Shown here: positions 8,883 through 18,771 of the stretch, in pieces
Layout: each line of letters opens with the position of its first letter
How positions within the stretch are numbered: position 1 is the stretch's first letter
From: Duganella phyllosphaerae
Lineage (GTDB): Bacteria; Pseudomonadota; Gammaproteobacteria; Burkholderiales; Burkholderiaceae_D
Direction: 5' to 3'
Length of the DNA stretch: 64,000 nt
Assembly: GCF_001758785.1 (NCBI RefSeq)
Contig: NZ_LROM01000087.1
Location: 118,470 to 182,469, forward strand
Made by a program: the position numbers and the translations under genes
Notes under the pieces: model-generated
What the model saw: the letters and a program-made list of their open reading frames with translations, nothing else
The model's database searches: none
What the model was told of the DNA's origin: nothing

Positions 8883-9662
8883 CTATCTGGTGTGCAGCCA
8901 GCGCGCGTGCGCCCACCGCGCCAGCCAGTCGAGCGCAAAGCCCAACAGGCCGATCAGCACGATCGCCGCCATCAGCTCGTTGTACGCCAGTCGGTCGCGC
9001 GCATCGAGGATGAAGTAACCGAGGCCCGCCGACACCCCCAGCATCTCGGCCGGCACCAGCACGATCCAGATGATGCCGATCGCCAGCCGCACGCCGGTCA
9101 GGATGTCGGCGGTAATGCCTGGCAGGACCACGCGCAGCACGGTTTCCGTCGGCGTGGCCGACAGGCTGCGCGCCAGCAGCAGCCAGTTGGGATCGAGCCG
9201 CGCCACGCCGGTGGCGGTATTGAGCAGGATCGGCCACACGGCCGCAAACGCCAGCAGGAAGTACACGGGCGCGTCGCCCACGCCGAGCGTCATCACCGCC
9301 AGCGGCATCCACGACAGCGGCGAGACCATGCGCAGCAGCTGGAACAGCGGCATCAAGGCGGCCGCCACCCGGCGCGAACTGCCCACCAGCACGCCCAGCG
9401 GCACGCCGATGGCCACCGCCGCCGCCAGCCCGTAGGCCACCCGCCGCAAACTGAGGCCAATGTCTTGCCAGATGTAGGCGCCAGCAAGTAGCTGGACCAG
9501 CGCGCGCAATGCTTCCAGCGGCGCAAACGAGGCCGCAATCGGCGTCTCCTTTTCCAGCGCCGTCACGCCCAGCTGCCACAGCGCCAGCGCCACGCCGAAG
9601 CCGGCCAGCGCCAGGGCCGCGCGCGCGGGACGGTTCAACGGTTTTGCCATGCCTGTCGCCAT
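8883..9662 (-). CDS. ABC transporter permease, SsuC/NrtB/TauC family
   Basis: This 259-residue integral membrane protein has about six hydrophobic segments and the binding-protein-dependent permease signature region (LPGITADILTGVRLAIGIIWI), which contacts the ATPase. The family imports nitrate, sulfonates, taurine and similar anions. An alternative ATG at 9650 would remove four residues. It is the last gene of the leftward ABC cluster and starts three bases after the binding-protein gene. No terminator is obvious before roxA, 53 bases on. Confidence 0.88.
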   Translation of the reverse strand: MATGMAKPLNRPARAALALAGFGVALALWQLGVTALEKETPIAASFAPLEALRALVQLLAGAYIWQDIGLSLRRVAYGLAAAVAIGVPLGVLVGSSRRVAAALMPLFQLLRMVSPLSWMPLAVMTLGVGDAPVYFLLAFAAVWPILLNTATGVARLDPNWLLLARSLSATPTETVLRVVLPGITADILTGVRLAIGIIWIVLVPAEMLGVSAGLGYFILDARDRLAYNELMAAIVLIGLLGFALDWLARWAHARWLHTR

Positions 9663-9665
9663 CCC

Positions 9666-10904
9666 TTAGACCGCCAGCGTTTCGGTGCGCAGCAGGTTGG
9701 CCGGCAGGCCGAATGCGCCCGGGCCGCCGACGGCGGTGATCGCCTTGCGCACGAAGCGGTCGTCCACCAGGTCGCGCGCGACAAAGGCCGGATCGAGCTT
9801 GGCGAGGAAGCCGGTGTCGCCTTCCAGGCGCGTGGTCTTGAGCGCGCGGACCATCTGCTCGGTGTACGACGCGAACGGATACGGCTGGAAGTCGATGCGG
9901 CGCTGGTTCCAGTTCTTGTGGACGATGATGCCGCGCTTCTCGTAGTCGGCATAGTCGGTCACGGTGAGCACCTTCGACAGCACCTGCAGCGCGTGCGGCG
10001 TGTAGCGGTGCGAGTCGGTATTCGACAGCAGGCGCGCGGTGTCGAGCTGGTTGGTGCGGGTCCACAGCTGGGCCTTGACGATGGCATTGGTCACGCGCTG
10101 CGCCCATTCCGGGCGGGTGTTGATGTCGCGCTCGGACAGGAACGTCACGCAGCACGCATGGTTTTTCCAGACGTCGCCCGAGAAGCGCAAGATCTTGCCC
10201 ACGCCATTGGTTTCGGCCAGCGCGTTGAACGGCTCGGCCACGATGAAGCCGGCAATCGATTTGCTGGCCAGGGCGGAGACCATCTCGGCTGGCGGCAGCA
10301 CGACCAGGTTGACTTCCTTCGGGCCGATGCCGCCTTCGCGGCTCTTGCTGACCACCGACAGCCCGGCGCTGCTGAGGATTTGCTGCAGCAGGATGTTGTG
10401 GATCGAGTACCAGAACGGAATCGCCACCGTCTTGCCACCGAGGTCGGTGACCTGGTTGATCTCCTTGGCCACCGTCAGCGCCGAGCCGTTGACGTGGTTC
10501 CACGCCACCACCTTGGCCGGGAACTTGGCGCCATAGCGTACCGACATGGTGGCCGGCGACAGCAAATGGATCACGTTGACCTGGCCCGAGACGAACGCTT
10601 CGACGATCTGCGCCCAGCTGCGGAACAGCCGCGGCGTCTCGGCCTGCAAGCCTTCGGCTTCGAACAGCTTGCGCCCGTGCGCCACCAGCAGCGGCGTGGC
10701 GTCGGTGATCGGCAGGTAGCCGATCTTGACCGGCTGGTCGTCGCCCTTGGGCGCCTGCCGCGCCAAGGCGTCGCCGGCAAACAGCAGCGGCGCCGCGCCG
10801 GCGGCGGTGCCGAGCGCCGACATGCGCAGGAAATCGCGGCGGGTCATGCCGCAATCGCAGTTGGAGGAAGCGCACAGGTGGATGGATTTGCTGGTATCGG
10901 TCAT
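9666..10904 (-). CDS. ABC transporter substrate-binding protein, NrtA/CmpA-like, Tat-exported
   Basis: The 412-residue protein has a twin-arginine signal (TRRDFLRMSALG, Arg22-Arg23) and then the NMT1/NrtA-type periplasmic fold: KIGYLPITDATPLLVAHG at the first strand, PFWYSIHN in the middle, and YPFASYTEQMVRALK near the end. An unusual Cys-rich segment, CASSNCDCGM (Cys11, 16, 18), lies just before the Tat motif. Family members bind nitrate, bicarbonate, sulfonates or related small anions; the ligand cannot be read from sequence. It sits between the ATPase and permease genes. Confidence 0.87.
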   Translation of the reverse strand: MTDTSKSIHLCASSNCDCGMTRRDFLRMSALGTAAGAAPLLFAGDALARQAPKGDDQPVKIGYLPITDATPLLVAHGRKLFEAEGLQAETPRLFRSWAQIVEAFVSGQVNVIHLLSPATMSVRYGAKFPAKVVAWNHVNGSALTVAKEINQVTDLGGKTVAIPFWYSIHNILLQQILSSAGLSVVSKSREGGIGPKEVNLVVLPPAEMVSALASKSIAGFIVAEPFNALAETNGVGKILRFSGDVWKNHACCVTFLSERDINTRPEWAQRVTNAIVKAQLWTRTNQLDTARLLSNTDSHRYTPHALQVLSKVLTVTDYADYEKRGIIVHKNWNQRRIDFQPYPFASYTEQMVRALKTTRLEGDTGFLAKLDPAFVARDLVDDRFVRKAITAVGGPGAFGLPANLLRTETLAV

Positions 10905-10934
10905 GGAAGACTTTCGAAAAGAATTTTGATTTTA

Positions 10935-11726
10935 TTATGCGGCGGCGCGCACGCCGTGCAGCGCCGCCAGGATCTCGAGCCGCAGCGCGCCGATCGCCTG
11001 CGCCTCGGCCAGCCGTGGGCGCGGCAGCTCGACCTGCCACTCGTGCATGATGCGCCCTGGCTGGCCGCCCATCAGCACAATGCGGTCGGCCACCAGGATC
11101 GCTTCGTCGATGTCGTGCGTGACCAGCAGCACGGCGCTATGCCAGCGGTGCACCACGTCCACCAGCAGGGTTTGCATGTCGGCGCGGGTGATCGCGTCGA
11201 GCGCGGAAAACGGTTCGTCGGCAAACAGCAGCGCCGGCTGGCGGGCCAGGGCGCGGGCCAGCGCCACGCGCTGCGCCATGCCGCCCGACAGCGCAGCAGG
11301 ATACCGGCGTTCGCTGCCGGCCAGGCCCACGGCGTCGATGGCAGCCTGCACGCGCTGGTCATGCGCGATACGCGCAATCTTGGGCTGGCGCGAGAAATCG
11401 AGGCCGAAGCCCACGTTGGCGGTCACGTTCAGCCAGGGCAGCAGGCTGGCCTGCTGGAACACCAGCGCGCTGTGCGGGCTCGGCGCCGTGAGCGGCGCAT
11501 CGAGGAAGGTCAGCGTGCCGCTGGACGGCGCCTGCAGGCCGGCCAGTACCCGCAGCAGCGTCGATTTGCCGCAGCCACTGCCGCCCAGCAGGGCGACGAT
11601 CTCGCGCGGACGCACGCCGATGTCGATGTGCTCGAACGTGGGCGCGGCGCCCGGATAAGCAAAGCCCAAATCTTGCCCTTGCAGGGCCCAGCCGCCAATA
11701 TCGCCCTTTGCGTGCAGAATGCTCAT
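10935..11726 (-). CDS. ABC transporter ATP-binding protein, SsuB/NrtD family
   Basis: The 263-residue ATPase starts at ATG 11726 (MSILHAKGD). It shows Walker A GGSGCGKST (residues 48-56), the signature LSGGMAQR, Walker B ALLFADEPFSALD and the switch His in VTHDIDEA. The start overlaps the stop of the acyl-CoA-dehydrogenase-like gene by four bases (ATGA), so the transporter and the enzyme are translationally linked. It powers import through the permease at 8883-9662. Confidence 0.92.
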   Translation of the reverse strand: MSILHAKGDIGGWALQGQDLGFAYPGAAPTFEHIDIGVRPREIVALLGGSGCGKSTLLRVLAGLQAPSSGTLTFLDAPLTAPSPHSALVFQQASLLPWLNVTANVGFGLDFSRQPKIARIAHDQRVQAAIDAVGLAGSERRYPAALSGGMAQRVALARALARQPALLFADEPFSALDAITRADMQTLLVDVVHRWHSAVLLVTHDIDEAILVADRIVLMGGQPGRIMHEWQVELPRPRLAEAQAIGALRLEILAALHGVRAAA

Positions 11727-12790
11727 CGGCTGCCGCCCGCGTGCTTGGCCAGCGCCGCCTGCAACTGCGTGATGCTCGGCGTGATCACGGGAATGAAGGC
11801 CGACTCGCGCAGGCGGCGCGCAAAGCCGTCCTGCTGCGCTTCGAGGTAGGCGTGGCCGCCCTTGGCGTGCAGTTCCAGTGTGACGGCGTCGCGCACGATG
11901 CCGGCCAGGCCGATGCGCAGCCTGAACATGGCCGGGGCTTCGGCCACAAAACGGCCGCTGGCCACGCCGTCCAGCAATTGCGCGGTGTGCTGCGCCAGCG
12001 CTTCCTGTGCGGTGGCGATATCGTCGGCCAGCTGGCCGCGCCCGGTGGCGGCGCCTGCCGCCCTGGCTGCCGCTTCCAGGCTCGCTTGCGCCAGGCCGAT
12101 CGACATGCCGCATTGCATGCCCAGGAAGGCCGGCCGCACGCGCGGCAGCCAGTTCGGCGCGTCGGCGCTGATGATGTTCGAGGCCGGCACCGCGACTTGT
12201 TCGAGCCGCACGGCGGCGGTATGGCTGCCACGCAGGGCGATCAGCTGCAGGTTGTCGCTGCGGTGCACGCCTGCCGCGCTGCTGTCGAACATGACGATCG
12301 CCGGCGGCGCATCGTTGACGGGAGCGACAGCGGCCGCCGCCACGAAGCGCTGCGGCCGCAGGTTGGTGATCCAGGCTAGCTTGCCATCGAGGGTCCAGCC
12401 ATCGTGGTCGGGCAGGGCGCTGATTTGCAGCGGCTCCATCCCCGACAGGAACTTCATCGCGTTCGACAGGCCGGTGGCGCCGGCCAGGGCGCCATCGAGC
12501 AGGGCTGGCAGCAGCTTTTCGCGCAACGCCGCGTTCGGACTTTGCAGCAGGTATTCGATGAAGCTGCGCTGGCCCCAGTACACGAAAGCGGCCGTCAGCG
12601 AATGGCGGGCGATGTCGGCGATGCCGAGGATGGCGTCGCGCACATCTCCACCAGAGCCGCCCATGGCCTCGGGCACGCCGGCGCGGAAGCAGCCGTGCGC
12701 GGCCAGCGCCGGCATCACTTCATCGGCCAGCGCTTCGGCTTGGTCGAGTGTGTCCGCATGGCGGGCCAGCCAGTCGTGGAGCGCCGCCAT
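11723..12790 (-). CDS. Acyl-CoA dehydrogenase-fold flavoprotein
   Basis: With the start at ATG 12790 this is 355 residues, slightly short for the family (about 380). The N-terminal helical domain (to about 115), central beta domain with WTLDGKLAWITN at about 130-145, and C-terminal helical bundle are recognisable. The canonical catalytic Glu and CoA-binding signature are not obvious. This suits relatives that act as flavin monooxygenases or sulfur-compound enzymes (DszC/SfnC-like) as well as true dehydrogenases. Coupling to an anion-type ABC importer favours a scavenging enzyme for the imported compound; that is inference. Confidence 0.75.
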   Translation of the reverse strand: MAALHDWLARHADTLDQAEALADEVMPALAAHGCFRAGVPEAMGGSGGDVRDAILGIADIARHSLTAAFVYWGQRSFIEYLLQSPNAALREKLLPALLDGALAGATGLSNAMKFLSGMEPLQISALPDHDGWTLDGKLAWITNLRPQRFVAAAAVAPVNDAPPAIVMFDSSAAGVHRSDNLQLIALRGSHTAAVRLEQVAVPASNIISADAPNWLPRVRPAFLGMQCGMSIGLAQASLEAAARAAGAATGRGQLADDIATAQEALAQHTAQLLDGVASGRFVAEAPAMFRLRIGLAGIVRDAVTLELHAKGGHAYLEAQQDGFARRLRESAFIPVITPSITQLQAALAKHAGGSR

Positions 12791-12792
12791 GC

Positions 12793-13347
12793 TTAGACCG
12801 CGCCGGGCAAGTAGGGTTGCAGCTGCGGATTGACCGGGGTGCCGGCCAGGCTGTTGGCGAAATTGCACAGCGTGGCCAGGCTCACGCCCAGCACCACTTC
12901 CAGCGCCTGCTGCTGGTTGTAGCCGGCGTCGATAAAGGCTTGCAGCTCGGCATCGTCCACGGCGCCACGGCGGGCGATGACGGCGGTGGCGAAGCGCTGC
13001 ACGGCGTCCAGCCTGGCCACGCCGGTGGGGACGTTGGTTTGCAGTGCGCGCACTACCTCCGGCGCCAGGTTGGCTTTCTTGAGGGCGATGGCAGAGTGGC
13101 CGGCGGTGCAGAAGTCGCAGCCGTGGATGTTGGCGGCCGTCAGTTGCACCACTTCGCGCTCGTCGAGCGTGAGGCTGGTGCGGGCGTTGATGCCCGAGAC
13201 GGTCAGGTAGGTTTCCAGCGCCTGCGGCGCATTGGCCAGCACGCCGATCAGGTTGGGCAGGTAGCCGTTGTTGGCAATCGCTTTTTCGACAAAGGGGCGG
13301 CTGTCGGCCGGTGCGCTGTCGAGTGTGTGCAGTGTAAGACGGGACAT
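12793..13347 (-). CDS. Carboxymuconolactone decarboxylase family (AhpD-like) protein
   Basis: The 184-residue protein has the AhpD-type redox motif CDFCTAGH: Cys77, Cys80 and His84, preceded by acidic residues in LDEREVVQL at about 62-69. AhpD-like proteins are thiol peroxidase/reductase partners with an all-alpha fold. It ends two bases before the flavoprotein gene, so the two are co-transcribed. A role in protecting against peroxide made by, or reducing a partner of, the neighbouring flavoenzyme is plausible but unproven. Confidence 0.85.
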   Translation of the reverse strand: MSRLTLHTLDSAPADSRPFVEKAIANNGYLPNLIGVLANAPQALETYLTVSGINARTSLTLDEREVVQLTAANIHGCDFCTAGHSAIALKKANLAPEVVRALQTNVPTGVARLDAVQRFATAVIARRGAVDDAELQAFIDAGYNQQQALEVVLGVSLATLCNFANSLAGTPVNPQLQPYLPGAV

Positions 13348-13422
13348 GATGACCTTTCCGTGAGGATGAAGCCATATTATCAGCCGTCACGCGCGCGCGC
13401 ACCATATCCAAATGGCTGGCTT

Positions 13423-14355
13423 TTATGCTCGAACGTCTCGACCGTGCTTGCGGTAGGCCCCAGGCTGCTCGCCCACCACGCGCTTGAAGGCGCGCGTGAA
13501 GGCGGCGTATGACTGGTAGCCCACGTGGCCGGCCGCCTGCTCGACCGAATCGCCAGCGCCCAGGCGCTGGGTGGCCAGGCGCATGCGCAGGCGCAGCAGG
13601 AACTGCGCGGGCGGAATGCCGCCGGCCTCGGTGAAGTGCTTGCAAAAAGCTGCGCGCGACATGTGTGCGGCCTGCGCCATGCGCGCGATGCTCCAGTCGG
13701 CGCCGGGATTGGCCAGCATGCGGTCGAGCAGGATCGTAAACTCGCTGCGCTGGGCCAGCGCCAGCATGCCGGCGCCCAGCGTCTCCTGGCGCGCCGCATG
13801 GCGAATCAGGTAAAAGAACAGCAGCTCGACCAGGCGCGCGATCAGGGGGGAAGGCCGTTCCGGGTCGCCCGCTTCGGCCAGGATCAGGTCGAACAGCGCG
13901 GCGGTATGGGCCAGCGACGGCTCGTCGCTGCGGCACACCAGCACGTCGGGGAAAGAGCCGATTACCAGTGGCCCGAGCGCGCCGCTGAAGCGGAACAGGC
14001 CGCAGGCCAGGCCGGCGCTGCCCGCGTCCTGCGGCGCGGCGGGTACCGACAGCGTATGCATGGTCTGGCGTTCGGTCAGTGCCGCCGGATCGGGCGAGGG
14101 ACTGAGGAAGTGGGCGACATCGCGCGTAAGGAATACGCCGTCGCGCGCGCGCAAACGCACGGGCGGCTCACCGGCGATGTGCAGGTAGCAGTCGCCTGCC
14201 AGTACCAGGTGGAAGCTGGCCAGCGCCTTGCCGGCAGTGGAGGCGCGCCACGGGCCGCAATACCGTCCCACGTGCAGGGCGGCGGCGTCGAGCTCGATGC
14301 TGTTCAAGAGCCACTGGGCGAGTTTGTCGGAGCAGGCGGGTGTCATGCCCGTCAT
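13423..14355 (-). CDS. AraC family transcriptional regulator with cupin sensor domain
   Basis: The 310-residue protein has an N-terminal cupin_6-type domain (about 15-195, e.g. GDCYLHIAGEPPVRLRARDGVFL) and a C-terminal AraC pair of helix-turn-helix motifs (about 205-305): WSIARMAQAAHMSRAAFCKHF, then VGYQSYAAFTRAFKRVVGEQPGAYRK. It lies 75 bases upstream of the carboxymuconolactone-decarboxylase-like gene, on the same strand, so it is likely the local regulator of the enzyme and transporter genes. It diverges from slyD across 162 bases. Confidence 0.9.
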   Translation of the reverse strand: MTGMTPACSDKLAQWLLNSIELDAAALHVGRYCGPWRASTAGKALASFHLVLAGDCYLHIAGEPPVRLRARDGVFLTRDVAHFLSPSPDPAALTERQTMHTLSVPAAPQDAGSAGLACGLFRFSGALGPLVIGSFPDVLVCRSDEPSLAHTAALFDLILAEAGDPERPSPLIARLVELLFFYLIRHAARQETLGAGMLALAQRSEFTILLDRMLANPGADWSIARMAQAAHMSRAAFCKHFTEAGGIPPAQFLLRLRMRLATQRLGAGDSVEQAAGHVGYQSYAAFTRAFKRVVGEQPGAYRKHGRDVRA

Positions 14356-14517
14356 TGTAGGACGTGGGGCGCGCCGGCCTTGGAATGATTCGTTATATGG
14401 TTATGTGATGCGTGGTGATGTGATGCGCTTATTGTCATGTCGCCTCCCAATGGCGCAGCGTGGGCGGCTGGCGAGACAAGGTATAATTTAGGGGTAAATA
14501 ACTGAAAGGAATGCAAA

Positions 14518-15060
14518 ATGAAGATTGCCAAGAACACGGTCGTGACTGTGAATTACAAACTGTCCGATGCCCAGGACAATCTGATCGAAGACGGCCGCCA
14601 GCCGATGGTTTACCTGCACGGCGGTTACGAGAACACGCTGCCTAAAATCGAAGAAGAACTCGACGGCAAGGAAGTCGGCTACTCCTCCATCATCCAGATC
14701 GAACCGGAAGACGCTTTCGGCGAGTACGACGCCGCCCTGGTCAAGGTCGAGCCACGCAATCGCCTGCCGGAGCCGCTCGAAGTCGGCATGCAATTCGAAG
14801 GCACGCCCGATAGCGACAGCGACGAAGAAGCCCTGATCTTCACCGTCACCGACATCGCCGACGACAAGGTTGTTCTCGACGGCAATCACCCGCTGGCCGG
14901 CATGGCCCTGCGTTTCTCGCTGGAAGTGGCGGAAGTGCGCGAAGCGACCGAAGAAGAAATCGCCCACGGCCACGTGCACGGCGCCCATGGCCACCACCAC
15001 GGCCATGACGATGATGAAGGTGAAGAAGGCGATCACGTTGCGATCCACCCGATTCACTAA
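14518..15060 (+). CDS. slyD: FKBP-type peptidyl-prolyl isomerase, SlyD-like
   Basis: SlyD is a cytoplasmic prolyl isomerase and chaperone that also delivers nickel. The 180-residue protein has the FKBP fold interrupted by the insert-in-flap domain (about 70-130) and a metal-binding tail: 11 of the last 32 residues (149-180) are His (e.g. HGAHGHHHGHDDD). A good ribosome-binding site (AAAGGA) precedes the ATG. It is a single-gene unit; the next gene runs towards it. Confidence 0.92.
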   Translation: MKIAKNTVVTVNYKLSDAQDNLIEDGRQPMVYLHGGYENTLPKIEEELDGKEVGYSSIIQIEPEDAFGEYDAALVKVEPRNRLPEPLEVGMQFEGTPDSDSDEEALIFTVTDIADDKVVLDGNHPLAGMALRFSLEVAEVREATEEEIAHGHVHGAHGHHHGHDDDEGEEGDHVAIHPIH

Positions 15061-15067
15061 ATAGCGA

Positions 15068-16096
15068 TCAGGGCGCTGTTTCGGCAGGGCCCTTGATGGC
15101 AAACAGCGTGGCGCTTGCTGGCGCCACGCGTACCTCGGTCCAGTCGGCGGCCAGGTTCAGATGCCCCACGTTGTTCTGCCAGTGGATCGACGGCTCTTTT
15201 GCAGCCGCCTCGACGATCTGCGTATCGACCAGCAACACCTTCCCCTTGAATTTTGACGCCAGCGTCTTGATCTGCTTGCGCGGTTCGGCAAAGCCGTCGC
15301 GTTTCGATTCGAAGCGCGCCATCAGCGAAAAGCCCGGCTCCGCTTCCAGCCCCACGTCGCCATCGGAGAACAGCACCAGCCCTTCCATTTGCTGCCGCAC
15401 TGCCAGATTGAATAGCCGGTGCAGCCACGCGCGGTTGGCCACCAGGCGGTCTTCGTATTCGCTGTTGCGGCCCGCTTCCGCGCGGTAATGGTTGTTATTG
15501 GCCGGCAGGTTGATGGTGGCGAACAGCACCTTGCCCACCTGCCAGTGGGCGTTCTCGGCATAGCTGCGGAACTTGGCGCTGCTCGACAGCCGGGTGACCG
15601 GCAGCCGCCTGGCGCCCAGCGTTTCGCTGTCGCGGTAGAACAGTTCGCGCAGGCGGTTCAGGCGGTCGATGGCGTTCGAGCGGCCAGCGGAATTGAGGCA
15701 GGCGCTCCAGTCGCTGCCGGCCAGCGACACCACCATCGGTGCGCTCGACGCATCGAGCAGGGCATAGCGGCTGGCGTACAGCTTGTCGCTGCATGGCTCG
15801 CTGCCGGCTTTGACGCCCGTGGCCACCACGAAGGCGGGATTGCCCTGCGTAGCGCCGGCAATGGCGCGCTTGAGCACGGTTTCGTCGGCGCCGGTTTTGA
15901 ACGAGTGGCCGACGACGCCGAACTGGAAGCTGCCCGCCTTGGCCTCCCCTCTGGCCTCGGACTTCGAGCCCGGCTTGCTCTCGGCATGCACAGGTGACAG
16001 CCACAAGGCGCAGGCAGCGAGCGACAGCGCCAGCACGGTCCGCGCAAGGCTGATCCGGGCTGTATGTCCTGCCGCTGCGCGCGCCGCGTGTTTCAT
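15068..16096 (-). CDS. Exported metallophosphoesterase-like protein, degenerate
   Basis: Starting at ATG 16096, the 342-residue product has a signal peptide (about residues 1-36, ending SPVHAES). The remainder follows the course of a calcineurin-like phosphoesterase: [11 protein letters not shown] at the first strand, [11 protein letters not shown], a conserved NNNHY, and [11 protein letters not shown]. The usual metal ligands GD.H, GDN and GH.H are mostly missing, so it may be inactive or use other residues. The start overlaps the mutS stop by four bases (ATGA), so it is co-translated with mutS. A functional link to mismatch repair is not evident. Confidence 0.65.
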   Translation of the reverse strand: MKHAARAAAGHTARISLARTVLALSLAACALWLSPVHAESKPGSKSEARGEAKAGSFQFGVVGHSFKTGADETVLKRAIAGATQGNPAFVVATGVKAGSEPCSDKLYASRYALLDASSAPMVVSLAGSDWSACLNSAGRSNAIDRLNRLRELFYRDSETLGARRLPVTRLSSSAKFRSYAENAHWQVGKVLFATINLPANNNHYRAEAGRNSEYEDRLVANRAWLHRLFNLAVRQQMEGLVLFSDGDVGLEAEPGFSLMARFESKRDGFAEPRKQIKTLASKFKGKVLLVDTQIVEAAAKEPSIHWQNNVGHLNLAADWTEVRVAPASATLFAIKGPAETAP

Positions 16097-18771
16097 GCCT
16101 GCGCCGTCTCCGTCAGGCGCTTGAGCTGGTACAGCTGCTCGAGCGCTTCGCGCGGGGTCAATGCATCGGGATCGAGATCGTCCAGCGCATCGAACAGCTC
16201 GCGCATGGCTGGCGATACGGTCGCCGCTGCCGGCGCTGCCACTGCGTCGTCGTTGGCGTCGGCGGTAGGCGTGGCAAACAGGTCCAGTTGCGGCGTGGCG
16301 TCGAGCGCCTGCGCTTCGAGGCGCGCCAGGTGCTTGCGCGCGGCCTTGATCACGGGCTGCGGCACGCCGGCCAGCTGCGCCACCTGCAAGCCGTAGCTTT
16401 GCGAGGCCGGGCCGTCCTGCACCGCGTGCAGGAACACGATGCTGTCCTTGTGCTCCACGGCCGACAGGTGGACGTTGGCAGCGGTGGGGTGACTGTCGGG
16501 CAGCTGCGTCAGTTCGAAATAATGGGTGGCAAACAGCGTGAAGCTGCGGCTGGTATCGATCAGGTGGCGCGCGATGGCCCACGCCAGCGCCAGGCCGTCG
16601 AAGGTGGACGTGCCCCGACCGATTTCATCCATCAGCACCAGCGAATTGGCGGTGGCGCCGTTGAGGATGGCCGCCGCTTCGGTCATCTCGACCATGAAGG
16701 TGGAGCGGCCGCCGGCCAGGTCGTCGGTCGCGCCGATGCGGGTGAAGATGCGGTCGATCGGGCCGATCGCCGCGCTGGCCGCCGGCACATAGCTGCCCAC
16801 ATAGGCCAGCAGCACGATCAGCGCCACCTGGCGCATGAAGGTCGATTTACCGCCCATGTTGGGGCCGGTGATCAAGAGCAGGCGGCGCTCGTCGACGAAG
16901 CGGCAGTCGTTGGCGATGAAGCGCTCGATCTGGTTTTCCACCACCGGGTGGCGGCCCTCGACGATATTGACGCAGCTGGTGTCGACCAGCTGCGGCGCGC
17001 ACCAGTTATTGCGTAATGCGTGGTCGGTGAGCGAGACCAGTACGTCCAGCTGCGCCAGCGCCCGGGCGATGGTTTGCAGCTCGCCAATGTACGGCGCCAG
17101 GTCGCCCAGCAGCACGTCGTACAGCATCTTCTCGCGCGCCAGCGCGCGGTCCTGTGCGGACAGGGCCTTGTCCTCGAACGCCTTCAGTTCCGGCGTGATG
17201 TAGCGTTCGCAGTTTTTCAGGGTCTGGCGGCGGCGGTAGTCGTCCGGTACCTTGGTGGCCTGGCCGTTGGTCACTTCGATATAGAACCCGTGGACCTTGT
17301 TGTATTCCACGCGCAGGTTGGCGATGCCGGTGCGGGCGCGCTCGCGCGTTTCCAGGTCGACGAGGAATTGGCCGGCATTTTCCGACAGTGCGCGCAGTTC
17401 ATCGAGTTCGGCGTCGAAACCACGGGCGAACACGCCGCCGTCGCGCACCATCGCTGCCGGTTCCAGCGCCACGGCGCGGTGCAGCAGGTCGAGGCAGGCC
17501 TCGGGCGTGGCGGTATCCAGGTGGATTGCCGCCAGCAGGCCGCCGTCGGCCAGCGCGCGCTGCATCGCGTGGCGCAGCGCCGGCAGCTGCTTCAAGCCGT
17601 CGCGCAGGCTGGCCAGGTCGCGCGGGCGCGCCGACAACAGCGCGATGCGCGTGGTGATGCGTTCGATGTCGGGTACCTGCGCCAGCGTGTGCGACAGCGC
17701 GCCGGTGACATCGGCCTGGCCCAGCGCGGCAATGGCCGCGTGGCGCGCACGGGCGATGCCCTGGTCGCGGCGCGCGTGGTGCAGCCAGTGGCGCAGCAGG
17801 CGCGAACCCATCGACGTGCGGCAGTGATCGAGCAGCGAGAACAGGGTAGGCGATTCCTGGCCGCGGATGGTCTCGGTCAGTTCCAGGTTGCGGCGGGTGG
17901 CGGCATCAAGGCCGATGAATTCATTCTCGGTTTCGGTGGTGAGCGTGCGCACGTGCTGCAGGCCACGGCCCTGGGTCGATTGCGCATAGCGCAGCAGTGC
18001 GCCGGCCGCGCCAAAGGCGGCGCCCAGGTTGTCGGCGCCGAAGCCGGTGAGGGTTGCTACCGACAACTGGTCGAGCAGCGACTTGTGGCCGCTCACCACG
18101 TCGAAATGCCAGTCCGGCACCCGGTTGACGTGGCACGTGAGCGCTTCCTCGAACAGGTCGGCGTTATCGCCGCGCAGCACCTCGGCCGGGGCGATGCGCT
18201 CGAGCTCCTGCAGCATGCGCGTGTTGACGGTGGCGACATCGCCCGAGAACTCCATCAGTCGCAGCGCGCCGCTGGCCAGCGACAGCCAGGCCAGGCCGGC
18301 GGTAGCCACCTTGCGCTGGGTGATGATGCACATCGCCAGCAGTGGCCGCTCGGCTTTTTCCGGTAGCAGGTCGGCGTCGGTCAAGGTGCCCGGCGTGACC
18401 ACGCGCATCACCTTGCGCTCGACCGGCCCCTTGCTGGTGGCCGGGTCGCCGATCTGCTCGCAGATCGCGCACGATTCGCCAATCTTCACCAGCTTGGCCA
18501 GGTAGCCTTCGAGCGAGTGGAACGGCACGCCGCACATCTTGATCGGCTGCCCGCCCGACGACCCGCGCGCGGTCAGCGTAATGCCCAATATGCGCGCCGC
18601 CTTTTCCGCATCCTCGTGGAACAGCTCGTAGAAATCGCCCATGCGATAGAACACCAGCATGTCCGGATGCTGTTCCTTGATGCCCAGGTACTGGGCCATC
18701 ATTGGCGTGATCTTCTCGGTCGGACTTTTCTTGATGGCGGCTGCGTTGATTTCGGCGGGAACGGTGGTCAT
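16093..18771 (-). CDS. mutS: DNA mismatch repair protein MutS
   Basis: MutS recognises mismatches and short loops and recruits MutL. With the start at ATG 18771 ([10 protein letters not shown]) it is 892 residues. The mismatch-reading Phe-X-Glu is Phe47-Tyr48-Glu49 in MGDFYELF. The ATPase Walker A is GPNMGGKS at 636-643, followed by STFMVEMTE and [14 protein letters not shown]. The frame stays open upstream to 19017, but that extension has no MutS character, so the shorter start is chosen. The C terminus carries the short dimerisation or tetramerisation segment ([18 protein letters not shown]). Confidence 0.96.
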   Translation of the reverse strand: MTTVPAEINAAAIKKSPTEKITPMMAQYLGIKEQHPDMLVFYRMGDFYELFHEDAEKAARILGITLTARGSSGGQPIKMCGVPFHSLEGYLAKLVKIGESCAICEQIGDPATSKGPVERKVMRVVTPGTLTDADLLPEKAERPLLAMCIITQRKVATAGLAWLSLASGALRLMEFSGDVATVNTRMLQELERIAPAEVLRGDNADLFEEALTCHVNRVPDWHFDVVSGHKSLLDQLSVATLTGFGADNLGAAFGAAGALLRYAQSTQGRGLQHVRTLTTETENEFIGLDAATRRNLELTETIRGQESPTLFSLLDHCRTSMGSRLLRHWLHHARRDQGIARARHAAIAALGQADVTGALSHTLAQVPDIERITTRIALLSARPRDLASLRDGLKQLPALRHAMQRALADGGLLAAIHLDTATPEACLDLLHRAVALEPAAMVRDGGVFARGFDAELDELRALSENAGQFLVDLETRERARTGIANLRVEYNKVHGFYIEVTNGQATKVPDDYRRRQTLKNCERYITPELKAFEDKALSAQDRALAREKMLYDVLLGDLAPYIGELQTIARALAQLDVLVSLTDHALRNNWCAPQLVDTSCVNIVEGRHPVVENQIERFIANDCRFVDERRLLLITGPNMGGKSTFMRQVALIVLLAYVGSYVPAASAAIGPIDRIFTRIGATDDLAGGRSTFMVEMTEAAAILNGATANSLVLMDEIGRGTSTFDGLALAWAIARHLIDTSRSFTLFATHYFELTQLPDSHPTAANVHLSAVEHKDSIVFLHAVQDGPASQSYGLQVAQLAGVPQPVIKAARKHLARLEAQALDATPQLDLFATPTADANDDAVAAPAAATVSPAMRELFDALDDLDPDALTPREALEQLYQLKRLTETAQA

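Noticed and set aside
9918..11849. A 643-codon open frame on the + strand opposite the ABC transporter genes
   Set aside because: It is antisense to three well-supported genes, is rich in Arg, Gln and His from GC-rich antisense reading, and has no recognisable domain or ribosome-binding site.
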